Source of the DNA: Nemophila menziesii
Taxonomy: Eukaryota; Streptophyta; Magnoliopsida; Boraginales; Hydrophyllaceae
Direction of reading: 5' to 3'
Assembly: GCA_029959085.1 (NCBI GenBank)
Contig: JARWIR010000002.1
Coordinates: 60,938,154 to 61,002,153, forward strand
DNA: 64,000 nucleotides
A model generated the notes under the pieces. It did not search any database. It saw nothing but the letters and a program-made list of their open reading frames with translations, and was not told the origin of the DNA. The translations under genes and the position numbers were made by a program. Numbering within the stretch: position 1 is the stretch's first letter; every line of letters begins with the position of its first letter. Positions 35,772 through 47,038 of the stretch are shown piece after piece.

Positions 35772-36700
35772 TAGATGTAACGCATCTAACTTTGAAAGAC
35801 GTTAACCAAAAGTGTTGTGCGGGAGATAACCCGCAATTTTTTTATGTTTTTTAGTCTTAAATTTATGTTTAAATTAGTTGTTTTTCAGTTGATAATGCAT
35901 TATTGAGGAAGGTATTAATGTTTTTATTGTTCAAGTACTAAGAAAATAGAGTTAGGGAGAAAAAGAAAAAAAATTGGAGAAAATCTGACCCTCCCACCAA
36001 CTAGCCGGTGGATAGGGCTGGTAAGCTGGTGGGGTCCAAACCGTCACAGCGGTCCAAAAATTAGGTCTAATGCCGAAACGAAAAAAGAAAAAAAATTGGG
36101 CCGGCAACCCAGTAAAGTTGATCGGTATTCCGGTGCGTCCAAAACTGTGATGACGGTGTGTAAATAACGTACAATGCCAAGGATCCACTAGACTAAACCG
36201 TGTCGTCACTTGCGACCATGTTCTGGGACCGGCTAGCTGGTGAAATGACCGGTATGGCGGCGGTCACCGCTGGAATTTTTTTTATTTTAGGGTTTTAATA
36301 AAGAAGAGGTTAGTATAGCTATGAATTTTACATCTCCTAAGCCTTCTTTCTTCCCCAAAGCTCTCCCAACTTCATTAAAGTTTCAACAAAGCTTCACCAG
36401 ACATCATAACACTACCCAATCACCATAAGTTCACATACAAATCCTTCCCCACATCATTATAAAAAATATTCAATCACCCAAATCATATCAAAACTCCTAG
36501 AATCCAAGAATCAAAGCCAAAGATTTCCAAATCTTATCAAACAATTTCTTAGATCCATACCAATCAGCAAGAATACATACTACCCACATACAGATTCATC
36601 ACCTTCCACCTTACCTAACCCAAATAACACCTTTTCAACCTAAAATCAAGGGTTACGAATTTCAATAGTGTTCAAAGCTTTGAGTTAGAGGTCAATTGAA
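35772..36700 (+). other. Element D spacer and ORF2 leader
   Basis: Non-coding. Starts with the GACGTTAACCAAAAGTG block and a GCGGGAGATAACCCGC hairpin followed by seven T (35800-35841). A GC-richer region at 35985-36270 repeats CCGG-centred units such as AGCCGGTGG, GACCGGCTAGC and GACCGGTATGGCGG. Then an A/C-rich leader and a TTTGAGTTAGAGGT box just before the ORF2 ATG. Confidence 0.7.
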
Positions 36701-37322
36701 ATGACGAAAAGAATAAAAACATTATCTACTGTTAGGGAGATGAAGAAGAATCAAAATAAGGTATTGGGTTCCATTGAGAAAAAGACAATTGAGAAAAGTT
36801 CAAATTCTAGTGTAAAGAAAAAGGGTAAAATAGGTCAAGAGAATAGAGGAAAGCTAGTTGTGGTAACTTCAAAGAGCAAAAAGATTACAAATTCCAACAA
36901 GAAGACACCACAACCTATAAAAATCGAGAGTCCTATTCCCAAGAAAGATGAAGCTTCATTGACCTTGATAGCTTCCGCAAAGAAACACTTATCGGACTTA
37001 CCCTTTCATTTTGAGAGAGTATTTGAAAATGAAGTTGGAGAAGGTGATTACAAGAGATTATCAGAGATGGGATATAGATTTTTTTTGTCTACATTCATGA
37101 TGCGAAGTACAAATTTATGTATGGAGTTAGTTTCTGAGTTCTATTAAGGCCTCTTTAGCCGAGATAGTGAAGGTCGTGTTGCAGTTAGAGGCAAGTTAGT
37201 TCCTTTTTTAGTTGAAGAGATTAGAAATCACTTCCAGGTTAATAAATTGGTTGGACCATGTAAGTTTAAAGAATCGGTATCCAGTAAATCCTATATTTGA
37301 TGTCGATAAAGCGAAGCAATAG
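36701..37322 (+). pseudogene. Element D ORF2, internally deleted
   Basis: ATG 36701 (MTKRIKTLSTVREMKK). The Lys-rich N-terminus is followed by FERVFENEVGEGDYKRLSEMGY and LCMELVSEFY, then TAA at 37145 where F and C have a Leu codon. In the same frame follow GLFSRDSEGRVAVRGKLVPF and HFQVNKLVGPCKF. Next the sequence jumps to the last codons (FDVDKAKQ, TAG 37320-37322), so most of the C-terminal half is missing. Same family as the ORF2 of F. Non-functional. Confidence 0.72.
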
Positions 37323-38770
37323 CCTCGAAAATATGTTCGCTTTATTCCTCGTATTTAAGTTGGGGGTGTGGGGATTCGTTTTCTCTGATCTCTATTTTTA
37401 TGTTATTTTATTGTTTTTCGTAGAAATTAAAATTTTTGATACATGGGATTTAGATTTAGAGTGTGTTTAATAGCTTAGCTTGACAACATAAACTTAGGAA
37501 GTTACTAATCAAAAGTAGTATTTCTATGAGCTGTTTTACTTTGTATGCTTTGAGTATTTACAGGAAACACACATATATAGTAGAGAAAAGATCAGTAAGC
37601 AATGCGCTAGAAATATATTGATCTTAGGGTGCCTTGAGTGGTGTATAGACCGTGAGATCCGAGCTAGTTGATAAGCCCATTTGATGAACGTGCTAAAGGT
37701 AAGAGAATGATGAAATTGCATAGTTTAGAAAGTGATTAAGGCGATTCTTTGATAAGCTCCTTGTTGGCTTTTAGCTTGTTGTCCCTTTATCCTTCTCAGC
37801 CCCTTCTAGCCTTTTAAATTCCTTTTTATTAGACATATTATAAGCAATATCCCTTTAAATTTTAGGAATTTTCCATACGACCCGCACTCGAATCGTGATG
37901 CATAAACAATTGTTTTAGAGCTTGAGTTTGGGGTGGTGGGTCCACCATTAATGGGTTAGGAATTTTTTAGCTTATTCATTGTTCTCTATATTTTGATGAT
38001 GATTCCTAGGTTTATTATATTGTAACCCTTTGCTGGGGTAAATGTAAATGAAAAAAGTTATGAAAAGAATTTGAGAAAAGAATTAGCATGATATCTCACA
38101 TCAAAAAGAGAGTCATAGCTATATTACAAAAGAAAGAAAAAAATTGATATGAAAAGATTGAATATATTTGGATCGGCAAAGTGGAATTTTTATGTGATCA
38201 TATTTATACTTTAGTATTCGGTTATTAGGGATGCTAATTAGTGTATCAGTTCATTGGGTCGAGTGAAAATGTTTTATGAGAGTAACTCAAGCTCTAGGGC
38301 GATTCTTTGATGGCTAGTGAGGAGAGAGCCAAAAGCTCACTCTAAATTATCCAAATATACTATCATACCATCCCTAAGCCAACATTACAACCTTAAAGAC
38401 ATTTTGATTCTTTGCTATATAATATAGAAGTGATTGAGTCGTAAGAGAGTAGTTAGGTGGATCTTCAGATACTAGTGAAGTTCGATGATCAATCAATAGC
38501 ATCCTTGGTAAGCTAAGTGAAGAACATATCCTTCTTGCATTGCGAAGCTAATCTAATCATGAATTTGAACCGTGTTTATTGTGTTTATCGTGTTTATGAA
38601 AAGTGTACATGTAATCTACTTTGTAAATATTATTGCATGAAATTTTCTGAAGCTTTGAGTTTATTTTATATATTCTACTATCTTCTTTCCCACTATGCTT
38701 AATTGACTTAGGTGTGTATTTAGAGACTTCCCTTTGTTCTTATATTTATTGTATCAGGACGATATAACTT
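37323..38770 (+). other. Element D 3' non-coding region
   Basis: No coding sequence. Polypurine-like boxes at about 37358-37372 and 37920-37935; AT-rich otherwise. Counterpart of 5212-6780 in F. Confidence 0.7.
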
Positions 38771-38784
38771 TGAGTTGGGAGTCT
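38771..38784 (+). other. Element D polypurine tract
   Basis: TGAGTTGGGAGTCT directly before the TG of the 3' LTR. Confidence 0.8.
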
Positions 38785-39715
38785 TGATGTCTCCCTAATT
38801 GAGATATAATAATCTAGGTTGGATACATAATTTTAGGTGTTTATGAGTAATTAATTATAGATTTTTATTCATATTTTGATAAATTCTTATTTGTTGTCTT
38901 GATTTGATGATTTAATATTTTTAGAGCATATTTGGTTTAATTTGTGTGTTAATGTGAAGCTTTAAAGTCATACAGAAATTAATTAGGTGTCAAATCAATT
39001 CTAAAGAGATGAGGAAAGAAGATATGGAAGGAATGAAGAGCTAAAAAGAAGTAGAGATAAAATAGGAAGGAAGAAGCTGCTAAGTAAATATGAAATTTTG
39101 TAGTCATGTCAACTAATGTGAAGATAACTTCAAATCGGCTGGGAATTTTGACAAGAAATCAAAAGAGAAAGTATATATCTTTTCTCTACGGCCGTTTCTA
39201 TATAAAGTAGGCGAACATCAGACCAATAACGAAGGGGTTACGACCAACACACGACAACAACATTTATCCTATCTCCTATATTTTAGGAAACAAATTTGAA
39301 TTGGGAAATGAGTCGAATTACTTGCCTTCTACTCCAAGATTTCGACCTAAGATCTTCTTAACACCTATAATTACACCTTTTAATCAATGTAAAAATGTCA
39401 TTGCCTCTCCTTTACTAGTCCTTAATCTTATTCATCATAGAAGTCATTCAAAAGAAGCAAGCTGACAATATGTATATTTGTTTTAGTTTATTTCTTTATA
39501 GCGTGAACTAATTTTCTCATAACTTTGGTTTTGCATATGTATAGTCCTTGATTTCTATTTTCTTCTATCTAAGTTTTTTTGGGAAACCCTTTTTAAATTG
39601 ATTCTAGTTTCCTAACCATATATTTGTTTTATGTGTCTTGATTTATTTCCAGTCTTAATCTTGATCACGTTAGGATTGTCTTAATAGTAGTTAGATGGTC
39701 CCCTAGAAGGGGTGT
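38785..39715 (+). repeat. Element D 3' LTR, left part
   Basis: Starts TGATGTCTCCCTAATT and runs to the insertion point of B. Homologous to the F and C LTRs read in reverse (TAGTAGTTAGATGGTC block at 39685-39700). It continues at 52337. Confidence 0.85.
39711..39715. other. Target-site duplication of B, left copy (GGTGT)
   Basis: Identical to 52332-52336. The target reads through as in the LTR of F (AGGGTGTTTAAC region). Confidence 0.93.
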
Positions 39716-41277
39716 TGATGTCTCCCTAATTGTTCTTATTTTCGACCCTAGGGAGACATCATTTTTGGTGTTTATTTAATTAATTTGATAGACTTTTGGA
39801 CTTAATATGCAATAATTCAGAATTCCCTTTTTATTTCTAGCATTTTTAATTTATTAAACTTTTGCGCGTAATATTGGTATTTTTAGTGTAAAGTTTACAG
39901 GTTTTAGATGTTAGCTAGGAGAGGAATCCGAGGAGAAAGTCAAAGATCGTGAATTAGAGTCAAGACTTGAAGATAAATCCCGAAGATATTATTTTTAGAG
40001 CTGAAAATCCATTTTCCAGGCCATAGAGTGCTGATTTCGAGGTGCTTAAGCGATGATTTAGCCGCTGACCTTTGAAGCGAAATCATTCCTTATCGAGTTA
40101 TGGAACTTTAGCAACTGGAATGAGGTCAATCGGAGTCATAACGCATCGGGAAAAGCCGTTTTAGTGAAGGTGTATCAGCAGTTACGTGATTTTGGGCTTA
40201 GAATTTGGGCTTGGACATTTAATTAGTCTTTTATTTTCTGGTCCAAGCCCTAATCCGTTTTTATGCTTATAAAAGGAGGTCTAGACTTCTATTTTTCACA
40301 CAATTCACATTCCACAAGATTAAACACCAGAGAGAAGCAACAGAAGGAAGAAAGAAGAAGCTACAAGAGCTGGAGTGGGTCTATAGCTCCATTCGTAGTC
40401 ATTCCAATTCCGGAAATTAGGTTCTTTTTATATTTTAATTTTGTAAACAATATGAATTCCATTTCTTTTAATTTAGTTTTTAATTTTAATATGAGCTAAG
40501 CTTTTCATAGTGCTTGAGAACAAACAATGGGTGAATCTTAATTTTATGAAATAACGAATGTTGAATTTGGGTTTATATTAAATTAAATTAGATTGGGTTC
40601 ATTACTCTTTTCGATAATTTATGATTATTTACTGATTTTAGAGTCGCGAACTAAGATTAGGTATTAGTATTTAAGCTATTCCACATATGTGGCGTGTGGA
40701 TCATCCTGACGGAGGGTTTAGGTATAGAATTAATTATTCAATCTAGGATAAAAGCTATTGATTCTGACGAACTTAGCTAATTCTTGGGCCAATGAGGTAA
40801 AACACTTAATTATTCAACGGTGGATAATATTTACCCTGACGGGACTAGTGACACTTTAGGATTGCCTTATAGTCCACCCTGACGGGGGTATAAGGAATTT
40901 AGAATCCCGACCATTGTAATTGACCAATTTAGCCCTTAAACAACATAAGTTAGGAAGTAAGATTAGGAGGATCCTTGCGTTCTCAAGTACTACATCTCAT
41001 ACCGCGTTTTCACTCATTTTACTTGCGTCTTAGCCTTTACTTGCATTTTAATATTTGTCTTTCATTCATTAGTTTTAATAACAAAAACCAAACAAACATA
41101 TTATTATCTTTTATTTTCATAAGTGCATAATTCACTATTTGCTAGACATTGTGATCAACCATTCCGTCCTTGGAACGAATCTGATTTATCAGTTATACTA
41201 CTTGGGACAACCGTACACTTGCGGTTGTGGTTTGATTAGCATTTGCATTTATTTTTAGAACACACAAAGGACCACCA
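39716..41277 (+). repeat. Element B 5' LTR
   Basis: 1562 bp, TGATGTCTCC to ACCACCA. Its first 13 bases (39716-39728) form a perfect inverted repeat with 39749-39761. TATA box at 40268. CTGACGG motifs near 40710, 40766, 40834 and 40880. Confidence 0.96.
40268..40275 (+). promoter_or_regulatory. TATA box of the B 5' LTR
   Basis: TATAAAAG, at the same place as in A. Confidence 0.7.
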
Positions 41278-41283
41278 AGTTTT

Positions 41284-41301
41284 TGGCGCCGCTGCCGGGG
41301 A
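41284..41301 (+). other. Element B primer-binding site (tRNA-Asp type)
   Basis: TGGCGCCGCTGCCGGGGA, six bases after the LTR. Confidence 0.88.
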
Positions 41302-41410
41302 CAGTAGCGTGTGACCACGGTGTTTATCCTTTAGTGATAGTGCATTTATTTTATTTTATCAGTTTTACGCTTTTTGTTTGTCAGATTTTTTAGGTTTTTA
41401 GGTTTGGTGT

Positions 41411-44400
41411 ATGCGAAGAAGGCTATTCAAGGATCTAGAGCCAACACCTCCGATCCTTAGTAATCCAGAAGCGTTGATCAGACTTGCTAACAGAAGAAGA
41501 AGAGAACGAGAAGCTTTAGAAGTAGAAGAATTAAGTAACAGAATGGAGAATATCACTCTTCAAGGTCAACAGAATAATGGACAAGGCCAGCTAGATGCAA
41601 ATGGCCAACCTTTAGCTCCAGGCGTTATTCCTCCAGTTCCACCAGTGATTCCTAATCCTCAAGTTCAGATAGTGATGAATCAAGATCCGTGGTTTACTAA
41701 TGGTCCTCCAGAAGTTCCATTCCGCGCTCCTGCTATAGGAGTAGGTGCTCCAGATATAGATGTTCCGAGATTCCGTCCAGATTCAGGTATGTTAGCTCAA
41801 TTCCAAAATTTTGGAAATTTTCATGGAAGACCATCGGAAGATCCTCTTAGAGCAGTACAGAAGTTTAAACAGATATGTGATTCTTATATCACACAAGGAG
41901 TTTCAAGAGAACAGATGTATTTTGCTGCGTTTAAGTTTTTTGTGATTGATGGAGCGAGTGAATGGCATGATACGCAAGATCCTACGAAGATAACCAACTG
42001 GGACCAGTTAGAGATTGCTTTCTTTGACAGGTATTACCCAAGTAACATGAGATTAGATGCTGAATTAGAATTGATGCATTTCCGTCAAGAATATGAGGAA
42101 ACTGTGGGTAAGAGTTGGACAAGATTTCAGATGTGCTTGCGTAAGGTTCCCAATCATGGCTTTTCAGAACAACAACAGTTAAAGATCTTTTATAGAGGCC
42201 TTGATGGAACTTCGAGAGAGAAATTGGATACGCTATGTGGTGCAGGTTTTCTTCAAATTCAACCCGCTCATGCAAAGATCATTTTAGAAAGAATAGTCAA
42301 GAATGAAGTTGGGTGGAATTCAGTGAGAGCACCAGTTAAGGGAGTGAATAATGTTGATATGGAAGAGAAATTTGCTACGCTTGAGAATAAGATTCAGAAT
42401 ACTATAGAGCAACAGTTGAAGCAGCTTACTTTAGCTGTAAAAGAAGGTTTTTCGAGTGCTGTGCATGCTGCACAAGAGGTTTATATGTGTTCAATTTGTA
42501 AGGTAGATGATCATTATGAGGAAAGTTGTCCGAATAACCAAGAATCAGTGAATTTTATGTCCAATAGAGGTAATTTCAATTCAAGTGGTAATGGATATCA
42601 GCCTAACAGAAACCATCCTGGGTTTCAATACTCTAATCCCAATGGGGCAGCCAACCCTACTTACGCGTATCAGCCGCGTCCTCAAGGCAACAACTATAAT
42701 CCAAGACCACACAACAATCATCAAGGAGGACAGAATCAAAACAATTATGTACAAAGACAAGCTCCTCAGAATACCTACGATGAGAATTTAAACCAGAAAG
42801 CTCTACCAGCCCATCCACAAGAAGGAGTAGTTACCCTTCAGAAAACCGTTGAAAATTTGATTGCTCTTCAAACACAAGCTTTGGAACGTCAGAACGCAGC
42901 TGAAGCGAATATGAAGATTTTCCAGAATCAGCTAAGTCAAATTAATAAACAGCTGAATCAGCGTCCACAAGGGCAACTTCCTAGCGATACAGAAAATCCA
43001 ACACAACGTGAAGATTGCAAGGCTGTTACATTAAGAAGTGGTAAAAACCTTCCTCCACCTCCTTTTCCCGTTATGAAAGAGAAAGAAGTTCCAAGAAAAG
43101 AAAAGGAAGTGGGTGAGAAAGAGAAAGAGAATGACAAAGATAGTGAGGTTGAAGAAGTAGAAAGACCAAGAGAAGTTCCGAAAAAGAGAGATGAAATTGT
43201 AAGCAATCGCCCTCCACCGCCGTTTCCATCGCGAGTTCAGAAAAAGGGTGATATGGCTGATTTTCAGAAGTTCTTTAATAGAGTGAAGGGTCTGAGTATT
43301 AATATTCCGTTACTTGAGGCTATTCGAGATATTCCTAAGTATACGAAGTTTCTGAAGAGGGCCCTCACTAACAAAAGGCCCTACTGTGATAATGAGATGA
43401 TTGGCCTTCCTGAAGAGTGTAGTGCGATTTGCCTGAGTAAATTACCTCCGAAGCTAGTTGATCCGGGGAGTTTCACGATTCCGATATCAATTGGAGAAGA
43501 ATGGAAAGGAAAGGCGTTATGTGACTTGGGAGCGAGCATCAATTTGATGCCCAAGTCAATCTTTGATAAGCTTAAAATTGGAAACGCAAGACCTACCTCT
43601 ATGGTCTTGCAAATGGCAGACAGGTCTCTTGCTCATCCTGAAGGCCGCATTGAGGATGTCCTTGTTAAGGCAGGTACACTTATATTTCCTGTTGATTTCG
43701 TAATACTTGAATACAATGCAGATAGAAATGTCCCCATTATTTTGGGTAGACCATTCCTAGCTACAGGGAGAACATTGATCGATGTAGAAAATGGTGAATT
43801 GACAATGAGGATACAAGATGAGGAAGTGAAATTCAATGTATTTCGAGCTATGAAATTCCCAGATTCTCAGGAAGATTGCTTCAGAATGGATGTAGTAGAG
43901 CAAGCATCGCAAGAGGTATTTAATTGCTTAAATTTCGATGATATCTTGCAGGCTGCTTTGACATTAGATTCACCTGAGATGATGGAGGAGCTTACCGAAA
44001 CAGTAGCAGCTCTAAATTCTGAAAATCCGAAGTATAGGCGTCTTGCCTATGAACCTGTGAGAGAACCGAGGGAGATTATTCCTAAAAAGAAGCCTTTAAT
44101 TGAATCTCCTCCGGAGTTGGAAGAAAAACCATTGCCATCACACTTGAGGTATGCTTATTTGGGTACTAATGAAACTCTACCTGTTATTGTTTCAGCTAAT
44201 TTAACAGGTCCTCAAGAAGATAAACTGTTGCGTGTGTTAAGAGCCAACAAAAAAGCAATAGGTTGGACAATTGCTGACATCAAAGGCATTAGTCCATCCT
44301 ATTGTCAACACAAAATCATACTTGAAGATGTTAACGCACGCTCAGTTGAAGGTCAAAGGAGATGGATGCCCGTGATGAAGGATGTGGTAAAGAAAGAGGT

Positions 44401-47038
44401 GATCAAGCTTTTAGATGCGGGGATTATCTATCCCATTTCGAGTAGTGAATGGGTGAGCCCAGTCCAGTGTGTGCCGAAGAAAGGAGGAATAACAACAATT
44501 CTTAACGATAAAAATGAGGCGATTCCTTCAAGAACGGTAGTAGGGTGGAGAGTTTGCATGGATTACAGAAAGCTGAACAAAGCCACCAGAAAAGATCACT
44601 TCCCTTTACCCTTCATTGATCAGATGTTAGACAAATTAGCCGGAAGGGAATATTATTGTTTCTTGGATGGTTACTCCGGGTACAATCAGATTTACGTGGC
44701 TCCAGAAGATCAACATAAGACTACCTTTACATGCCCCTTTGGTACGTTTGCATATCGCAGAATGCCATTTGGGTTGTGTAACGCTCCCGCTACTTTTCAG
44801 AGATGCATGATGGCCATCTTCTGGGATATGATTGATAATTTCCTGGAAGTGTTTATGGATGATTTGTCCGTGTTTGGTGATGATTTTGATAAGTGTTTGG
44901 ATAACTTGGAGAAAGTGTTGGTTAGATGCAAGGAATCAGACTTGGTGTTAAACTGGGAGAAGTGTCATTTCATGGTTCGCGAAGGTATTGTTCTGGGTCA
45001 CAAAGTTTCGAGTGCTGGATTAGAGGTCGATAGAGTAAAGATAGAGGTAATCAAAACTCTTCCCCCTCCTGTTTCTGTTAAAGGGGTAAGGAGTTTTCTT
45101 GGCCATGCTGGCTTTTATAGGCGTTTTATTAAGGATTTTTCTAAGATCGCTAAGCCGTTATGCAACTTACTCGAGAAGGACTCCAAATTCCTTTTTGATG
45201 AAGCTTGTTTAGCGGCCTTCAAAGTAATCAAAGAAAAGCTTATTTCTGCTCCTATAGTGTTACCTCCAGATTGGAATTTACCGTTTGAGGTTATGTGTGA
45301 TGCGAGTGATTTGTGTATGGGAGCTGTATTGGGACAGAGGAAAGAGAAGGTTTTTCATTCGATTTACTATGCTAGTAAAACTTTTAGTGGTGCTCAGATT
45401 AATTACACATTTACAGAAAAGGAGTTGCTAGCAGTTGTATATTCGTTTGATAAATTTCGCTCCTATCTTCTTGGAGCGAAAGTTATTGTTTATACAGATC
45501 ATTCCGCGATCAGATTTCTTATGGAGAAGAAAGATGCGAAACCAAGGTTAATCAGATGGGTGTTATTGCTTCAAGAGTTCGATTTAGAGATCAAAGATAG
45601 AAAGGGTTGTGAAAATCAGGTTGCAGATCATCTATCGCGTTTAGAGGGTTCAGAGATGAATAGTGGTACTGAAGCAGTTAGAGAAGAGTTTCCTGATGAG
45701 AGTTTATTCGTTGTTCGAGATTATGAAGCTCCGTGGTATGCAGATATGGCAAATTTAGTGGTGAGTGGTGTTTTTCCTGAAGGTTCTACTTATCAAGAAA
45801 GAAAGAGGTCAGCTCATCGTGCTAGACAGTTCTTTTGGGAGGATCCTTTCCTCTATAAAGTTTGTGCTGACCAAATGATACGAAGATGTGTAGCAAGGGA
45901 AGAGAGTCAAGCCATTATAGCTGGATGCAATGATTCACTAAATGGAGGACATTTTAAAGGAGACAGAACTGCTGCGAAGGTATTTCAATCAGGTTTTTAC
46001 TGGCCTTCTCTTATTAAAGATTGTCATGAATATGTTAAGAAATGTACGAGATGCCAGTTTACCGGAAACATATCTAAGAGGGATGAGATGCCACGTAATA
46101 ATGTGTTAGAGGTTGAGATATTCGATGTTTGGGGTATAGACTTTATGGGTCCTTTCGTTCCTTCAAATGGTAACCTCTATATCTTATTAGCTGTTGATTA
46201 TGTGTCTAAGTGGGTAGAAGCGGTGGCTTTACCTACTAATGATTCACGAGTGGTGATCAAGTTCTTGAAATCACATATTTTCACTAGACATGGCACACCT
46301 AGAGTGATTATTAGCGATGGAGGATCTCATTTCGTTAATAAATATCTAAAGACTGTTCTAGAGAAATATGGAGTTAGACACCGTGTATCTACTACATATC
46401 ATCCACAATCCAATGGTCAAGCTGAAGTATCGAACCGCGAAGTCAAATCAATCCTAGAGAAAACCGTTGGTCCTACAAGAAAAGATTGGTCAATGAAGTT
46501 AGATGATGCGTTGTGGGCCTATCGTACTGCGTTTAAGACTCCAGTGGGTGCATCTCCCTATCGTATGGTGTATGGTAAGGCTTGTCACTTACCTTTAGAG
46601 CTTGAAATGGGTGCCTATTGTGCAATTGCGCAGTTGAACTTAGATCCTATCTTAGCCGGAAAGAATCGTATGATGAAGCTTAATGAACTTGACGAATTCT
46701 GGTTGCATGCTTATGAAAATGCCAAACTTTACAAAGAAAACACAAAGAAATGGCATGACAATCGGATTCGTACAAAGAACTTTGAAGTGGGGCAAAGAGT
46801 ATTGAAGTATAACTCAAAGTTCAGCAATTATCCGGGTAAGTTAAGATCTAAGTGGTCAGGTCCATACATTGTGACCAAATTTACACCTCATGGGGCGATA
46901 GAAATAGAACATCCGCTAGAGAACCGTACCTTCATGGTTAACGGTCACAGATTAAAGATATACCATGGAGGTGAAGATACCAATCGCTTGGAAGATCCAC
47001 ATCCCGGGGAGGTCATGTATCTCCTCGAGACTCCTTAG
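41411..47038 (+). CDS. gag-pol: Element B Gag-Pol polyprotein, uninterrupted
   Basis: 1875 codons from ATG (MRRRLFKDLEP) with no stop. Domains: Gag helices about 110-320; CCHC knuckle C360, C363, H368, C373; N/Q-rich linker; DCKAVTLRSGK near 534; Pro/Lys/Glu-rich segment; retropepsin D705-L-G-A, ILGRPF near 780; RT about 990-1220 with D1086 in CFLDGYSGYNQ and FMDD at 1148-1151; RNase H about 1280-1410 (CDAS, TEKELLAV, YTDH, ADHLSRLE); integrase zinc domain (GGHF...CTRC), catalytic D1577, D1636, E1672 (DX35E), GPY motif near 1815. It would assemble virus-like particles, copy the RNA and insert the DNA. An oddity: the first zinc-binding His of integrase, normally in a CH.S..GGH context, is Asn1507. 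Gag and Pol are in one frame, as is usual for Athila, so Gag excess would need another mechanism. Confidence 0.96.
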   Translation: MRRRLFKDLEPTPPILSNPEALIRLANRRRREREALEVEELSNRMENITLQGQQNNGQGQLDANGQPLAPGVIPPVPPVIPNPQVQIVMNQDPWFTNGPPEVPFRAPAIGVGAPDIDVPRFRPDSGMLAQFQNFGNFHGRPSEDPLRAVQKFKQICDSYITQGVSREQMYFAAFKFFVIDGASEWHDTQDPTKITNWDQLEIAFFDRYYPSNMRLDAELELMHFRQEYEETVGKSWTRFQMCLRKVPNHGFSEQQQLKIFYRGLDGTSREKLDTLCGAGFLQIQPAHAKIILERIVKNEVGWNSVRAPVKGVNNVDMEEKFATLENKIQNTIEQQLKQLTLAVKEGFSSAVHAAQEVYMCSICKVDDHYEESCPNNQESVNFMSNRGNFNSSGNGYQPNRNHPGFQYSNPNGAANPTYAYQPRPQGNNYNPRPHNNHQGGQNQNNYVQRQAPQNTYDENLNQKALPAHPQEGVVTLQKTVENLIALQTQALERQNAAEANMKIFQNQLSQINKQLNQRPQGQLPSDTENPTQREDCKAVTLRSGKNLPPPPFPVMKEKEVPRKEKEVGEKEKENDKDSEVEEVERPREVPKKRDEIVSNRPPPPFPSRVQKKGDMADFQKFFNRVKGLSINIPLLEAIRDIPKYTKFLKRALTNKRPYCDNEMIGLPEECSAICLSKLPPKLVDPGSFTIPISIGEEWKGKALCDLGASINLMPKSIFDKLKIGNARPTSMVLQMADRSLAHPEGRIEDVLVKAGTLIFPVDFVILEYNADRNVPIILGRPFLATGRTLIDVENGELTMRIQDEEVKFNVFRAMKFPDSQEDCFRMDVVEQASQEVFNCLNFDDILQAALTLDSPEMMEELTETVAALNSENPKYRRLAYEPVREPREIIPKKKPLIESPPELEEKPLPSHLRYAYLGTNETLPVIVSANLTGPQEDKLLRVLRANKKAIGWTIADIKGISPSYCQHKIILEDVNARSVEGQRRWMPVMKDVVKKEVIKLLDAGIIYPISSSEWVSPVQCVPKKGGITTILNDKNEAIPSRTVVGWRVCMDYRKLNKATRKDHFPLPFIDQMLDKLAGREYYCFLDGYSGYNQIYVAPEDQHKTTFTCPFGTFAYRRMPFGLCNAPATFQRCMMAIFWDMIDNFLEVFMDDLSVFGDDFDKCLDNLEKVLVRCKESDLVLNWEKCHFMVREGIVLGHKVSSAGLEVDRVKIEVIKTLPPPVSVKGVRSFLGHAGFYRRFIKDFSKIAKPLCNLLEKDSKFLFDEACLAAFKVIKEKLISAPIVLPPDWNLPFEVMCDASDLCMGAVLGQRKEKVFHSIYYASKTFSGAQINYTFTEKELLAVVYSFDKFRSYLLGAKVIVYTDHSAIRFLMEKKDAKPRLIRWVLLLQEFDLEIKDRKGCENQVADHLSRLEGSEMNSGTEAVREEFPDESLFVVRDYEAPWYADMANLVVSGVFPEGSTYQERKRSAHRARQFFWEDPFLYKVCADQMIRRCVAREESQAIIAGCNDSLNGGHFKGDRTAAKVFQSGFYWPSLIKDCHEYVKKCTRCQFTGNISKRDEMPRNNVLEVEIFDVWGIDFMGPFVPSNGNLYILLAVDYVSKWVEAVALPTNDSRVVIKFLKSHIFTRHGTPRVIISDGGSHFVNKYLKTVLEKYGVRHRVSTTYHPQSNGQAEVSNREVKSILEKTVGPTRKDWSMKLDDALWAYRTAFKTPVGASPYRMVYGKACHLPLELEMGAYCAIAQLNLDPILAGKNRMMKLNELDEFWLHAYENAKLYKENTKKWHDNRIRTKNFEVGQRVLKYNSKFSNYPGKLRSKWSGPYIVTKFTPHGAIEIEHPLENRTFMVNGHRLKIYHGGEDTNRLEDPHPGEVMYLLETP

